DNA of 64,000 bases from an uncultured Clostridia bacterium (GCA_937892115.1 CALAUI010000006.1:124001-188000), one strand, 5' to 3'; counted from the stretch's first letter, positions 7,467 to 16,700 are shown. The notes: a model not told the origin generated them from the letters alone. Program-made: numbers and translations.

Positions 7467-10157
7467 ATGGCAAAAGAACTTGCCAAACAGTATGATCCTC
7501 AGAATGTTGAGGACCGTATCTATGACTTCTGGCTCAAAGGAAAATATTTCCATGCCAAAGTTGAAAACGATAAAAAGCCGTATACAATAGTTATTCCTCC
7601 TCCCAACATCACCGGACAGCTTCATATGGGTCATGCTCTGGATAATACTCTTCAGGATATTCTTATCCGTTGGAGAAGAATGCAGGGTTATGATACTCTC
7701 TGGCTTCCCGGCACCGATCATGCTTCAATTGCAACTGAAGCAAAAATCGTTGAAAAGATGAGAGAAGAAGGTATTACAAAGGAAGATATCGGCAGAGAAG
7801 CTTTCCTTGAAAGAGCATGGGAATGGAAAAAGACCTATGGCGGCAGAATTATTCAGCAGCTTAAAAAAATGGGTTCCTCCTGTGACTGGGACAGAGAAAG
7901 ATTTACTCTTGACGAGGGTTGCAGCAGAGCCGTTCGCGAGGTATTTGTCCGTCTTTACGAGAAAGATTTGATTTACCGCGGCAACAGAATGGTAAACTGG
8001 TGTCCTCATTGTGACACATCCATATCCGATGCAGAGGTTGAGTATAATGAGCAGGAAAGTAATTTCTGGCATCTGCTTTATACCGTTAAGGAAACAGGCG
8101 AAAAGCTTGAGCTTGCAACAACAAGACCCGAAACTATGCTCGGCGATACCGCTGTTGCCATTAACGGCGAAGACCCCAGATATGCTCATCTTCACGGCTG
8201 TCACGTGATTCTTCCTCTTCTCAATAAGGAAATTCCCATCGTATGCGACGAACACGCAGACATGACCAAGGGAACGGGTGTTGTTAAAATTACTCCCGCC
8301 CATGACCCCAATGACTATGAGGTCGGAAAACGTCATAATCTTCCCGTTATTCGTACTTTCACCTATGACGGACATCTTACCGGCGCAAAAGAAAAGGCCG
8401 AAGCAGATGAATATATCGCAAGCGGTAAAGCAGCTCCCGATGAGCCCGAGGTCCTTGATTGCGGCAAATATGCCGGTATGACAACCGTTGAGGCACGTAA
8501 AGCAATTGTTGCTGACCTTGAGGCAGGCGGATATATCAAATCAATTGAACCCATCAAGCATGAGGTAGGCACCTGCTATCGCTGCCACAACAGTATCGAG
8601 CCCATGGTTTCCAAACAGTGGTTTGTCAGAATGCAGCCCCTCGCCGAGCCGGCTATTGAATCTGTCGAAAAAGGTGAAACCGTATTTGTTCCCGAGCGTT
8701 TCACCAAGAATTATATGAACTGGATGAGAGGCACGAGAGACTGGTGTATTTCACGTCAGCTCTGGTGGGGTCACAGAATCCCTGCATGGTATTGTGCCGA
8801 ATGCGGTAAGACAACCGTTTCCAAGACGGATATTGACTGCTGTCCCGCCTGCGGCGGCAAGGTTGAGCAGGATCCCGACACTCTTGATACCTGGTTCTCA
8901 TCGGCTCTCTGGCCCTTCTCAACTCTCGGATGGCCCGACAATACTCCCGAGCTTGAGCATTATTATCCGACGAATACACTTGTTACGGGTTATGATATCA
9001 TCGGCTTCTGGGTAAGCCGTATGATATTCTCGGCACTTGAATATACCGGCAAAGCACCTTTTGATACGGTACTTATTCACGGTCTTGTTCGTGATGCACT
9101 CGGAAGAAAGATGTCAAAATCTCTCGGTAACGGCATTGATCCTCTTAAAATTATTGATGAATACGGTGCGGATGCTCTGAGACTTACTCTCGCTACCGGC
9201 AACAGCCCCGGAAACGATATGAGATTCTCCGACGAAAAGGTCGGTGCAAGCCGTAACTTTGCCAATAAGCTCTGGAATGCATCCAGATTTATCCTTATGA
9301 ATATCGGCGAAGAAGATATTCCCTGTGAGCTTCCCTCAGAGCTTTCACTTGAGGACAAGTGGGTAATCAGTCTTTTCAATACGCTTATTAAAGAAGTAAC
9401 CGATAATCTTGAAAAGTTTGAACTCGGTATTGCAGTTGCCAAGCTTTACGATTTTATCTGGGATATTTTCTGCGATTGGTATATTGAACTTGCCAAAATC
9501 CGTCTTCAAAAAGGCGGAGAAGAAGCAAAGAACGTCAAGCAGGTGCTTGTATGGACTATGAGCAACACGCTTAAGCTTCTTCATCCTTTTATGCCTTTTA
9601 TTACAGAAGAAATCTGGCAGACTCTTCCCCATGTCGGTGAGTCGATTATGATTTCCGAATGGCCTGTTTATGACGAATCACATTGCTTTGCGAGTGAAGA
9701 AGCCGAGATGGACAGAATTATGACTGCCATCCGTGCCATCCGTAACAGAAGAGCCGAAATGAACGTTGCTCCTTCAAAGAAAGCAAAGGTATATATTGCA
9801 ACTTCCTACACGGATACCTTCAGAAAAGCGGGTGAGTTTATGTCACGCCTTGCTTCCGCTTCAGAGACGGAAATCGGTGATTCTTTTGAGATTGACGGCT
9901 CGGTCAGCATCGTAACCCAGGATGCAAAGATTTATATTCCCATGGGCGATCTTGTTGATTTTGAAGCAGAAAAGGCACGCCTTAATAAAGAACTTGAAGC
10001 AGTTCGTAAGGACCTTGATTTTGTAAATAATAAGCTCAATAATGCTAATTTTGTGGCAAAGGCTCCCGCTGCCGTTGTTGAGGCACAGAGAGAAGCAGCT
10101 GCAAAGTATACTGAAAAAATTGCGATGCTTGAAGAAAGCATAGCAAAATTAGGTTAA
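7467..10157 (+). CDS. valS: Valine-tRNA ligase
   Basis: 896 aa class Ia synthetase. The HIGH-type motif is HMGH (53-56) after PPPNITGQL, and KMSKS appears as RKMSKSLGNG. The editing domain and zinc-binding cysteine pairs are present (CPHC, CYRCH, CAECG and CCPACGG), and there is a C-terminal coiled-coil ValRS tail beginning near the LVDFEAEKARL stretch. The start at ATG 7467 has AAGGA eight bases upstream; an earlier in-frame ATG at 7440 lies immediately behind the T-box terminator without a ribosome-binding site. Expression is controlled by the T-box leader. folC follows, as in other Firmicutes. Confidence 0.98.
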   Translation: MAKELAKQYDPQNVEDRIYDFWLKGKYFHAKVENDKKPYTIVIPPPNITGQLHMGHALDNTLQDILIRWRRMQGYDTLWLPGTDHASIATEAKIVEKMREEGITKEDIGREAFLERAWEWKKTYGGRIIQQLKKMGSSCDWDRERFTLDEGCSRAVREVFVRLYEKDLIYRGNRMVNWCPHCDTSISDAEVEYNEQESNFWHLLYTVKETGEKLELATTRPETMLGDTAVAINGEDPRYAHLHGCHVILPLLNKEIPIVCDEHADMTKGTGVVKITPAHDPNDYEVGKRHNLPVIRTFTYDGHLTGAKEKAEADEYIASGKAAPDEPEVLDCGKYAGMTTVEARKAIVADLEAGGYIKSIEPIKHEVGTCYRCHNSIEPMVSKQWFVRMQPLAEPAIESVEKGETVFVPERFTKNYMNWMRGTRDWCISRQLWWGHRIPAWYCAECGKTTVSKTDIDCCPACGGKVEQDPDTLDTWFSSALWPFSTLGWPDNTPELEHYYPTNTLVTGYDIIGFWVSRMIFSALEYTGKAPFDTVLIHGLVRDALGRKMSKSLGNGIDPLKIIDEYGADALRLTLATGNSPGNDMRFSDEKVGASRNFANKLWNASRFILMNIGEEDIPCELPSELSLEDKWVISLFNTLIKEVTDNLEKFELGIAVAKLYDFIWDIFCDWYIELAKIRLQKGGEEAKNVKQVLVWTMSNTLKLLHPFMPFITEEIWQTLPHVGESIMISEWPVYDESHCFASEEAEMDRIMTAIRAIRNRRAEMNVAPSKKAKVYIATSYTDTFRKAGEFMSRLASASETEIGDSFEIDGSVSIVTQDAKIYIPMGDLVDFEAEKARLNKELEAVRKDLDFVNNKLNNANFVAKAPAAVVEAQREAAAKYTEKIAMLEESIAKLG

Positions 10158-10166
10158 TTTAATAAC

Positions 10167-10190
10167 AGCCCGGCTCGTCCGGGCTTTTGC
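10167..10190 (+). terminator. Hairpin between valS and folC
   Basis: AGCCCGG (10167-10173) pairs with CCGGGCT (10179-10185), followed by TTTG, so the T-tract is short. The hairpin ends 14 bases before the folC ATG and may be only a partial terminator. Confidence 0.6.
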
Positions 10191-10199
10191 TTGATAATT

Positions 10200-11471
10200 A
10201 TGAATTTTTATGAATCGGTTGAGTATATACATTCCCTTGAAAGATTCGGAATAAATCCCGGACTGGAAAGAATTGAATTGCTCTGCGAAAAACTCGGTAA
10301 TCCTCAGAAGGGGATGAAGTTTTTTCATATTGCCGGAACAAACGGCAAGGGCTCAACTTCTACCTTTATTTCCGAAATACTTCAAAGTGCCGGTTATAAT
10401 GTCGGTTTATATACGTCCCCTTACGTTATAGAATTTCGTGAGAGAATTCAATTCAACGGTGAAATGATTGAATACGATGAGCTTGCATTCTGTGTGAGCA
10501 CTCTGCGTGAAATCATTGAATCGGAAGGTATTAAAGCCACGGAATTTGAAGTGATTACTGCGGCCGCTTTGCTGTATTTCCGCAGAAAAAACTGTGATTA
10601 CGTCGTTCTTGAGGTCGGACTCGGTGGCAGATTTGACGCTACTAATATCATTGATTCGCCCGTTTGTACAACTATAGCTTCAATTTCACTTGATCATACG
10701 GCAATTCTCGGCGATACCATAGAAAAAATCGCTTTTGAGAAATGCGGTATCATTAAATCGGGCTCAAAGGTTGTGTCCTATCCCTTACAGGATGAATCCG
10801 CACTGAGAGTTATACGTGAAACCTGCGAAAATAAAAATGTTCCGCTAACCATTCCCGATACAGCTTCTCTTACGATTAAAAATGTTTCCTTATCGGGTAC
10901 GTACGCCAATTATAAAGACATTGATTTTCTCGTACGGCTACCCGGTAAACATATGGTGTATAACTGTATCACCGCTATTGAAACCGTTTTGTCTGCTTTG
11001 CCGGAAATAAATAAAAACTGTATTTCCGAAGGCATCGCAAATACGGTTATGCCTGCAAGAACTGAACTGTTTTCACTTGAACCCGTTGTGCTGCTTGACG
11101 GCGGTCACAATGAGGGGTGTGCTTATGCTCTGAGAGATTACATTACTTCTTATCTCGGCGGACGAAAAATCAGGATGGTATCGTCAATAATGGCTGATAA
11201 AGACTATGACAGATATCTGAGTATTGTTCTTCCTCTTGCCGATGAATTTACGGCAACGAATGCCGTTGTTCCGAGAGCACTTCCCTCAAATGAACTGGCT
11301 TTGCATGCTCAAAAATACTGCACTAATGTAAAATGTATTCCCGATTCGGGACAGGCGGTTATTGATGCACTTGATTCTGCAGAGGATGATTCGGCTGTTG
11401 TTATCTGCGGCTCGTTTTATCTTGCAGGTGAGATAAGAAACATATTAAAGGAGAGATACGGTAATGATTAA
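10200..11471 (+). CDS. folC: Folylpolyglutamate synthase / dihydrofolate synthase
   Basis: 423 aa Mur-ligase-family enzyme that adds glutamate to dihydropteroate or folates. The P-loop is GTNGKGST (46-53). YTSPYVIEFRERI, LEVGLGGRFDATN, ISLDHTAILGDT and LDGGHNEG follow in the usual FolC order. The N-terminus (VEYIHSLERFGINPGLERI) matches the family, so ATG 10200 is right, yet no Shine-Dalgarno sequence is visible and a hairpin lies 14 bases upstream. It therefore probably depends on read-through from valS. Its stop overlaps the next ATG by 8 bp. Folate genes dfrA and thyA occur at the other end of the window. Confidence 0.95.
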   Translation: MNFYESVEYIHSLERFGINPGLERIELLCEKLGNPQKGMKFFHIAGTNGKGSTSTFISEILQSAGYNVGLYTSPYVIEFRERIQFNGEMIEYDELAFCVSTLREIIESEGIKATEFEVITAAALLYFRRKNCDYVVLEVGLGGRFDATNIIDSPVCTTIASISLDHTAILGDTIEKIAFEKCGIIKSGSKVVSYPLQDESALRVIRETCENKNVPLTIPDTASLTIKNVSLSGTYANYKDIDFLVRLPGKHMVYNCITAIETVLSALPEINKNCISEGIANTVMPARTELFSLEPVVLLDGGHNEGCAYALRDYITSYLGGRKIRMVSSIMADKDYDRYLSIVLPLADEFTATNAVVPRALPSNELALHAQKYCTNVKCIPDSGQAVIDALDSAEDDSAVVICGSFYLAGEIRNILKERYGND

Positions 11472-12384
11472 AGAAATCGCAAACGGTGTTTATCCCACAA
11501 TGCTTACACCCTTTACTCCGGATAAGAAGATTGATTATGACGGAGTTCTTAAATTGCTGGAATTTTACAGCGAAAAGAAGGTTGACGGTATTTTTGCAAT
11601 CTGTCAGTCAAGCGAAATCTTTTTTCTCAGCTTTGAAGAAAGACTTGAGCTGCTTAAATTTATAATGAAAAATCTTCCGGAAGGCATGAATGTTGTTGCA
11701 TCCGGTCATACGGCAGACGATTTGGATACTCAGATCAAAGAAGCGAATGCCTTTATTGATACCGGCATAGATGCCTATGTCTTTATTGCCAACCGTTTTG
11801 CAGGAGAAAAAGAAGACGACGATGTTTTCCTCAGAAATTATGAAAAGACAGTAAAATCCATTCCCGAAATAGGCCTCGGCATATATGAGTGTCCTTATCC
11901 TTACAAGAGGGTTATGGCTCCCGAAACCTTGAAGAAATGCTGTGAAATAAGCCCGCTTAAATTTATCAAGGACACTTGCTGTAAGATTGATATGATAAAG
12001 GCAAAGCTTGCTGCAACCGAGGGTACCGGACTTAAAATTTACAATGCCAACGGTGCTACCCTTCTTGAGTCACTTGAAGCCGGATGCTCCGGTTATTCGG
12101 GAGTAATGGCAAATTTCCATCCCGAGCTTTATGTATGGCTTTGCAATAACTATAAAACTCAGCCCGAAAAAGCAAAGATGGTAGCCGATTTCCTCAGTAT
12201 GGTTTCCACTATTGAGCTTCAGCAGTATCCCGTAAACGCAAAGTATCATTTAGGTCTTATGGGCCTCGGAATCGGTACTGCCTGCCGAACCAGAGACGAC
12301 TCAACATTTTCGGAAAGCAATAAAAAAGAAATCGCCGCTTTGCTGTCGGTAGAGAAATATGTTACAGAGTTACTCGGTTTGTAA
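11464..12384 (+). CDS. DapA/NanA-superfamily aldolase of unknown substrate
   Basis: 306 aa TIM-barrel protein of the dihydrodipicolinate synthase family. The Schiff-base lysine is kept (Lys169 in KFIKDTC), as is the barrel tyrosine (Tyr141 in IYECPYP). The usual G[ST]TGE pyruvate-binding loop is replaced by CQSSE (47-51), so it is neither ordinary DapA nor NanA. The related window gene nanA keeps GSTGE. It overlaps folC by 8 bp and has GGAGAGATACGGTA upstream. A substrate from sugar-acid catabolism is possible, but nothing in the sequence settles it. Cytoplasmic; no signal peptide. Confidence 0.75.
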   Translation: MIKEIANGVYPTMLTPFTPDKKIDYDGVLKLLEFYSEKKVDGIFAICQSSEIFFLSFEERLELLKFIMKNLPEGMNVVASGHTADDLDTQIKEANAFIDTGIDAYVFIANRFAGEKEDDDVFLRNYEKTVKSIPEIGLGIYECPYPYKRVMAPETLKKCCEISPLKFIKDTCCKIDMIKAKLAATEGTGLKIYNANGATLLESLEAGCSGYSGVMANFHPELYVWLCNNYKTQPEKAKMVADFLSMVSTIELQQYPVNAKYHLGLMGLGIGTACRTRDDSTFSESNKKEIAALLSVEKYVTELLGL

Positions 12385-12416
12385 TGCGTAATTTGGTCAA
12401 ATCTTCCAAAAATATA

Positions 12417-12445
12417 TTGATTTAATAATCTATTTATGTTATCAT
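12417..12445 (+). promoter_or_regulatory. Promoter of the SDR-type gene
   Basis: TTGATT (12417-12422), 17 bp, TATCAT (12440-12445), 36 bp before the start codon. Confidence 0.55.
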
Positions 12446-12481
12446 CAAAAGGTATTAAATTAAAAACCAGGAGGTTTTTTC

Positions 12482-14029
12482 ATGGCTCAGAAAAAGACAG
12501 TATTCATCACAGGCGCTTCCGGCAACATGGGACACCACAGCTTCCTTGAATTCATCAAGCATAAAGATGAATTCAACATTGTTGTTCTTCTTCGTGACAG
12601 TGAAAAGAACAGAGAAATGTTTGCCGAATATCTCAATGATCCTTCGGTTAAGATCGTTTGGGGCGATCTTAAAAAGTACGAAGATGTGCTTCAGTGCGTA
12701 ACAGGCGCTGACTTCGTTCTTCACATCGGCGGTATGGTTTCTCCTTCAGCCGACTACTATCCCACCAAGACTATCCAGACCAATACCACGGCAGCCAAGA
12801 ATATCGTAAATGCAGTTAAGGCACAGCCCAATGCTGACGATATCAAGGTAGTTTATATCGGTACTGTTGCAGAAACCGGTGACAGAAACGCTCCCGTACA
12901 TTGGGCTCGTACCGGTGACCCCATTCAGATTTCCGTATATGACCATTATGCAATTTCCAAGACTCTTGCAGAGGAATTCTTTGCTGAGAGCGGACTTAAG
13001 CACTGGGTATCACTCAGACAGTCCGGTATTCTTTATGCAGACATTCTTAAGAATATTGACCCCATTATGTTCCACGTTCCCATCAACGGCGTTCTTGAAT
13101 GGGCAACTGTTGAAGACTCTGCAAGACTTATGGTTAATGTATGCGGCGATGATATTCCCGAAGAATTCTGGAGAAGATTCTACAATATCGGTTCCGGTGA
13201 ACAGTACAGACTTACCAATTATGAGTTTGAAGAGCTCCTTCTTCAGAAGACTCTCCGCCTCGGTTCTGTTAAGAAGCTGTTCCAGCCCAACTGGTTCATT
13301 AACAGAAACTTCCACGGTCAGTGGTATTATGACAGTGACGAACTTGAGAAGTATTGTCATTTCAGAGCTAATATTCCCGTTGAAGCATACTTCAAGTCAC
13401 TTGTTGACCAGGTTGCTCCCTACTATAAGCTTGCCTTCATGGCTAAGCCCTTCACCGCTATTGTTAAAAAGTTCCTCGGCTCACTTGCCAACAAGGAAAT
13501 TTACGGTACACAGTGGTGGATTAAAAATAAGGTTGACGAAAGAATTTCCGCTTACTACGGCTCAATGGAGCTTTACGAAGCTGCTCCCACAACATGGGAT
13601 AAGTTTGATATAGTAATTCCTTCAAAGAAGAAGGATGCAAGTGATGTTGTTCTTCTTGACCACGGTTATGATGAGAGCAAACCCGTCAGCGAGATTACTC
13701 TTGATGACCTTAAGAAGGCAGCTCAGTTCAGAGGCGGCGAATGTCTTGCTACAGAGGAAGAATATGTTGATTTCTACACTCCCATTAAGTGGAAGAGTGC
13801 AAGAGGCAATGAATTCATGATGAGCCCCAACCTTGTACTTAAGGGCGGTCACTGGTGTACCGCAGAGCTTCCTTCAGACTGTGAAGGTAAAAAGTTCTTC
13901 TGGGATTATGATACCGAAGCTTCACTTAACCCCTTCTTTGCTCAGGTTTGGTATTCACACCACGATAAGAGTGAACACAACGTTTATACCGAAGCAATCT
14001 TCAAGGGATTTGAGGGCTTCAAAGACTGA
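12482..14029 (+). CDS. NAD(P)-dependent epimerase/dehydratase-like protein with a long C-terminal extension
   Basis: 515 aa. Residues 1 to about 330 form an extended short-chain dehydrogenase: TGASGNMG dinucleotide loop (10-17), a GDL after the third strand (61-63), and the catalytic YxxxK as Tyr156/Lys160. The remaining roughly 180 residues, rich in Trp, Tyr and acidic residues, do not belong to the usual SDR fold and I do not recognise them. The gene has its own promoter, a perfect AGGAGG seven bases before ATG and strongly biased codons (many CTT, GTT, GGT, AAG), suggesting high expression. It is flanked by terminators, so it is monocistronic. Substrate unknown. Confidence 0.75.
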   Translation: MAQKKTVFITGASGNMGHHSFLEFIKHKDEFNIVVLLRDSEKNREMFAEYLNDPSVKIVWGDLKKYEDVLQCVTGADFVLHIGGMVSPSADYYPTKTIQTNTTAAKNIVNAVKAQPNADDIKVVYIGTVAETGDRNAPVHWARTGDPIQISVYDHYAISKTLAEEFFAESGLKHWVSLRQSGILYADILKNIDPIMFHVPINGVLEWATVEDSARLMVNVCGDDIPEEFWRRFYNIGSGEQYRLTNYEFEELLLQKTLRLGSVKKLFQPNWFINRNFHGQWYYDSDELEKYCHFRANIPVEAYFKSLVDQVAPYYKLAFMAKPFTAIVKKFLGSLANKEIYGTQWWIKNKVDERISAYYGSMELYEAAPTTWDKFDIVIPSKKKDASDVVLLDHGYDESKPVSEITLDDLKKAAQFRGGECLATEEEYVDFYTPIKWKSARGNEFMMSPNLVLKGGHWCTAELPSDCEGKKFFWDYDTEASLNPFFAQVWYSHHDKSEHNVYTEAIFKGFEGFKD

Positions 14030-14043
14030 TTGTATGATAAGAG

Positions 14044-14073
14044 GGCAGAGGGTTAATCCTCTGCCTTCCTGTT
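14044..14073 (+). terminator. Terminator after the SDR-type gene
   Basis: GGCAGAGG (14044-14051) pairs with CCTCTGCC (14058-14065), followed by TTCCTGTTT. The T-tract is interrupted, so termination may be incomplete and feed the next gene. Confidence 0.6.
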
Positions 14074-14091
14074 TAATTTCCGGAGTTGTTT

Positions 14092-15762
14092 ATGGTCATG
14101 GATATCACTAAGATAAAAAGAATAATTTGCATTGCTTTTGCAATAATGGTTTTATTTTCATCTTGCGGGATCAAAAATGATAAAGATTTATCCCTTAATG
14201 TCGGCACGGGAAAGATTACCGGATGCTTTAATCCTTTTTATGCAGTTGAAGACGGCGATGTCAAGGTCGTAAATCAGATTTTTGAGCCGATTCTGCTCAG
14301 AAGGTCCGATAACACTTATCATAATGAAGCAGGCAGTATTTCCTATCAGCTTCTTGACGGCGGCAAGGTCAAATATACCGTATCCATCAGAGATGACTTA
14401 TATTTTTCTGACGGCAGCAGAGTAACCGTTGACGATGTTATTTTCTGGTATTATTTCATATCGGACGCAACCTATGACGGTGTTTATTCTGATTTTTATC
14501 TTAATGATATTGTCGGTCTTAAAGAATATTATTATGACGACCCTTCTTATGAAGAAAGAGCGACCGAGTTTGAGGTTATCAACTTTGACCGTAAAATTAT
14601 GTCCGAATATATTAACGGCAATTATTCCGACGGTATTGACGTAACTTCAATTTCGGGCATAAAAAGAATAGATGACTATACCTGTACTGTTCTTTGCAAT
14701 TCCATGAATATCAATATGGTTTCCGAACTGAACTGTTACATCGCGTCAAAATCTTTTTATTCTTCCGATTATACGAAGGGCAATGCGGATAAAGTAAAGT
14801 CCTTAACGGTTGATGCTCTCGGAAGCGGTGTATACTGTGTAGATTCTTTTGATTCCGCAAAGGGTATTGCTTATCTTTCCGTTAATTCGTTTAATCAGAT
14901 AAAGCCTGCTTTTACCGGTATAAATGTAATTTCATCCGATGAAAAGGAACTGATTAAAAAATTCAAATCAGGAAAACTCGACGTTATCAGTGTGGATTCC
15001 GATAATGAATCTTTCGGTGAGCTTGGCGGTGATAATATTTATTGCAGTGAAATATATTCACCGGAATATGTTTCTCTTTATATCAACGTTTACAAACACG
15101 ACGACCTTGATTTCAGAAAGTATATATTTTCTTTGATAAATGTGTATGATTATCTTGATGAAACATTACAGAACAGATATTCACGGCTTTATCGACCTCT
15201 CAGTTTAAGATTTGAAGAATATCCCGAAAATACCTCTGCTTATGTTTTCTCCGTAAGTGAAGAATCAAAGCCGACACGGAAAACGAATATGAATCTTTAT
15301 TGCTGCAGCGATAAAGACAGCTTTGAAGAAGGCGTTGCTGATTGTATTGCGGAAGCACTTACCGCGAAGGGAATAAATACCCGTGTTGTTGTATGCGATT
15401 ATGATGAGCTTGTCAAATCAGCACAGAACGGTAAAGCCGATTTATGGCTCATCAAAAATCCCGATACTCTTACATGTGATAAATATGATTACTATCATTC
15501 GGGAGGTAACAGAAATTTAACGGGGCTTTCACTTCCTTCCATTGATGCTCTTACCGAAAACGTAAGAACGTCAACAGGGGAGAGTAACCGAAAAAATCTT
15601 GTTTCCGCTCTTCTTGATTATGTAATGTTCAATGCCGATGAATTACCGCTTTATCAGAGGAAATATATTGTAGCGTATAATATTGAAAAGATTGATATTG
15701 CTTCTCTTTCGGAGTCTTCGTTATATGACGGAAATAATCTGAGACTAAGCAGCTTATATTGA
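14092..15762 (+). CDS. Peptide-type ABC transporter substrate-binding lipoprotein (SBP_bac_5)
   Basis: 556 aa with a lipoprotein signal: a basic N-terminus, a hydrophobic stretch and a lipobox-like LFSSC near residue 25. The mature part follows the OppA/DppA pattern: an early FNPFYA and NQIFEPIL, then the conserved ISIRDDLYFSDG-like segment (here VSIRDDLYFSDGSRVTVDDV), which is the family signature. The expected role is capture of oligopeptides or similar solutes at the outer membrane face. No permease or ATPase gene is next to it, so it is an orphan here. ATG 14092 is favoured by CGGAG six bases upstream; ATG 14098 is the alternative. Confidence 0.8.
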   Translation: MVMDITKIKRIICIAFAIMVLFSSCGIKNDKDLSLNVGTGKITGCFNPFYAVEDGDVKVVNQIFEPILLRRSDNTYHNEAGSISYQLLDGGKVKYTVSIRDDLYFSDGSRVTVDDVIFWYYFISDATYDGVYSDFYLNDIVGLKEYYYDDPSYEERATEFEVINFDRKIMSEYINGNYSDGIDVTSISGIKRIDDYTCTVLCNSMNINMVSELNCYIASKSFYSSDYTKGNADKVKSLTVDALGSGVYCVDSFDSAKGIAYLSVNSFNQIKPAFTGINVISSDEKELIKKFKSGKLDVISVDSDNESFGELGGDNIYCSEIYSPEYVSLYINVYKHDDLDFRKYIFSLINVYDYLDETLQNRYSRLYRPLSLRFEEYPENTSAYVFSVSEESKPTRKTNMNLYCCSDKDSFEEGVADCIAEALTAKGINTRVVVCDYDELVKSAQNGKADLWLIKNPDTLTCDKYDYYHSGGNRNLTGLSLPSIDALTENVRTSTGESNRKNLVSALLDYVMFNADELPLYQRKYIVAYNIEKIDIASLSESSLYDGNNLRLSSLY

Positions 15763-15793
15763 AAAAATGCCGTAGATGTTACGGCATTTTTTG
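15762..15793 (+). terminator. Terminator overlapping the binding-protein stop codon
   Basis: AAAAAATGCCGTA (15762-15774) pairs perfectly with TACGGCATTTTTT (15780-15792) around a 5-nt loop. The stem starts on the last base of the TGA stop codon. Confidence 0.9.
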
Positions 15794-15805
15794 TATCTGT
15801 GTTTC

Positions 15806-15835
15806 TTGACATTATTGTTTATTTTATGATATAAA
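15806..15835 (+). promoter_or_regulatory. Promoter of mltG, predicting a leaderless mRNA
   Basis: TTGACA (15806-15811), 18 bp, TATAAA (15830-15835). Only seven bases separate the -10 box from the ATG at 15843, so transcription should begin on or next to the start codon. No Shine-Dalgarno sequence is present. Confidence 0.65.
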
Positions 15836-15842
15836 TAAATAT

Positions 15843-16685
15843 ATGAAACATTTTCTTAAATTTTTGGTACTTGTTAACATTGTTTTTGCTTCACTTGTCC
15901 TTTTTTGCGGATGCGGTTCGGATACAATCGTTGATTATGAAACCGAATATTACAGTGACGAAAGTCCTTCTGACGGGCTGTCAACCGTAACCGTATCGTT
16001 TCCCGAGGGCTATACCGTCAGACAGATTGCACAACGTCTTGAAGAGAACGGGGTCTGCTCTGCAGATGAGTTTATTGAAGCATCAAACAATGAGTCATAT
16101 CTTGATGAATTTGAATTTGATGTTCCCGACCCGGAAAGACGGGTATACGTCCTTGAGGGTTATCTTTTTCCCGATACATACGAATTTTACGTCGGAGAAA
16201 ATATCGATTCGGTAATAAAGAAATTTCTGAGGAACACCGATGCCAGAATTTCGTCGGATATGCGTGCAAGAGCAAGTGAGCTAGGTTATTCACTTGACGA
16301 AGTAATCACTCTTGCCTCCATTGTTCAGGGTGAGGCAGGCGGAGGCAGTCAATCCTCCGCTGTTTCGGCTGTTATTCATAACAGACTTGACCGTAATCCT
16401 CCTATGAGGATTGAATGCGATTGCTCCGCTACATATCTGAAAAGGTACGTCAAACCCTATTATGACGAGGATACGTATTATTCATTTTGCCTTGACTATA
16501 ATACTTACAACTGTGACGGTATTCCCGTTGGAGCAATCAATAATCCCGGATTAATCGCTCTGAATGCCGTTTTATATCCCGATGATAATGATTATTTTTA
16601 TTTTCTTACAGATGGCAACGGAGTATATCATTTTGCCGAAACCTATGAAAAGCATCTTGAAAATAAGCGTAATGCGGGATTTTGA
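15843..16685 (+). CDS. mltG: Endolytic transglycosylase MltG (YceG-like), lipoprotein form
   Basis: 280 aa, shorter than the usual about 340. The N-terminus is a signal with a possible lipobox near the two cysteines at 22 and 24 (FCGCG), in place of the usual single transmembrane anchor. A LysM-like segment (about 49-90, VSFPEGYTVRQIAQRL) leads to EGYLFPDTY (105-113), the catalytic ASIVQGE with Glu164, VIHNRL, and YNTYNCDGIPVGAINNPG near the end. MltG cuts nascent glycan strands at the membrane and sets their length. It appears to start a six-gene operon; the next gene begins 15 bp on. The start may be leaderless. Confidence 0.92.
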   Translation: MKHFLKFLVLVNIVFASLVLFCGCGSDTIVDYETEYYSDESPSDGLSTVTVSFPEGYTVRQIAQRLEENGVCSADEFIEASNNESYLDEFEFDVPDPERRVYVLEGYLFPDTYEFYVGENIDSVIKKFLRNTDARISSDMRARASELGYSLDEVITLASIVQGEAGGGSQSSAVSAVIHNRLDRNPPMRIECDCSATYLKRYVKPYYDEDTYYSFCLDYNTYNCDGIPVGAINNPGLIALNAVLYPDDNDYFYFLTDGNGVYHFAETYEKHLENKRNAGF

Positions 16686-16700
16686 TATTGGAGATAAACT

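Noticed and set aside
6149..12384. nanA and the 11.5 kb aldolase as a recent duplication
   Set aside because: The two proteins differ in the substrate loop and most of the sequence, so they are old paralogues at best.
12867..13613. Open frame of 248 codons on the plus strand
   Set aside because: Out of frame within the SDR-type gene, which has a promoter, ribosome-binding site and family motifs.
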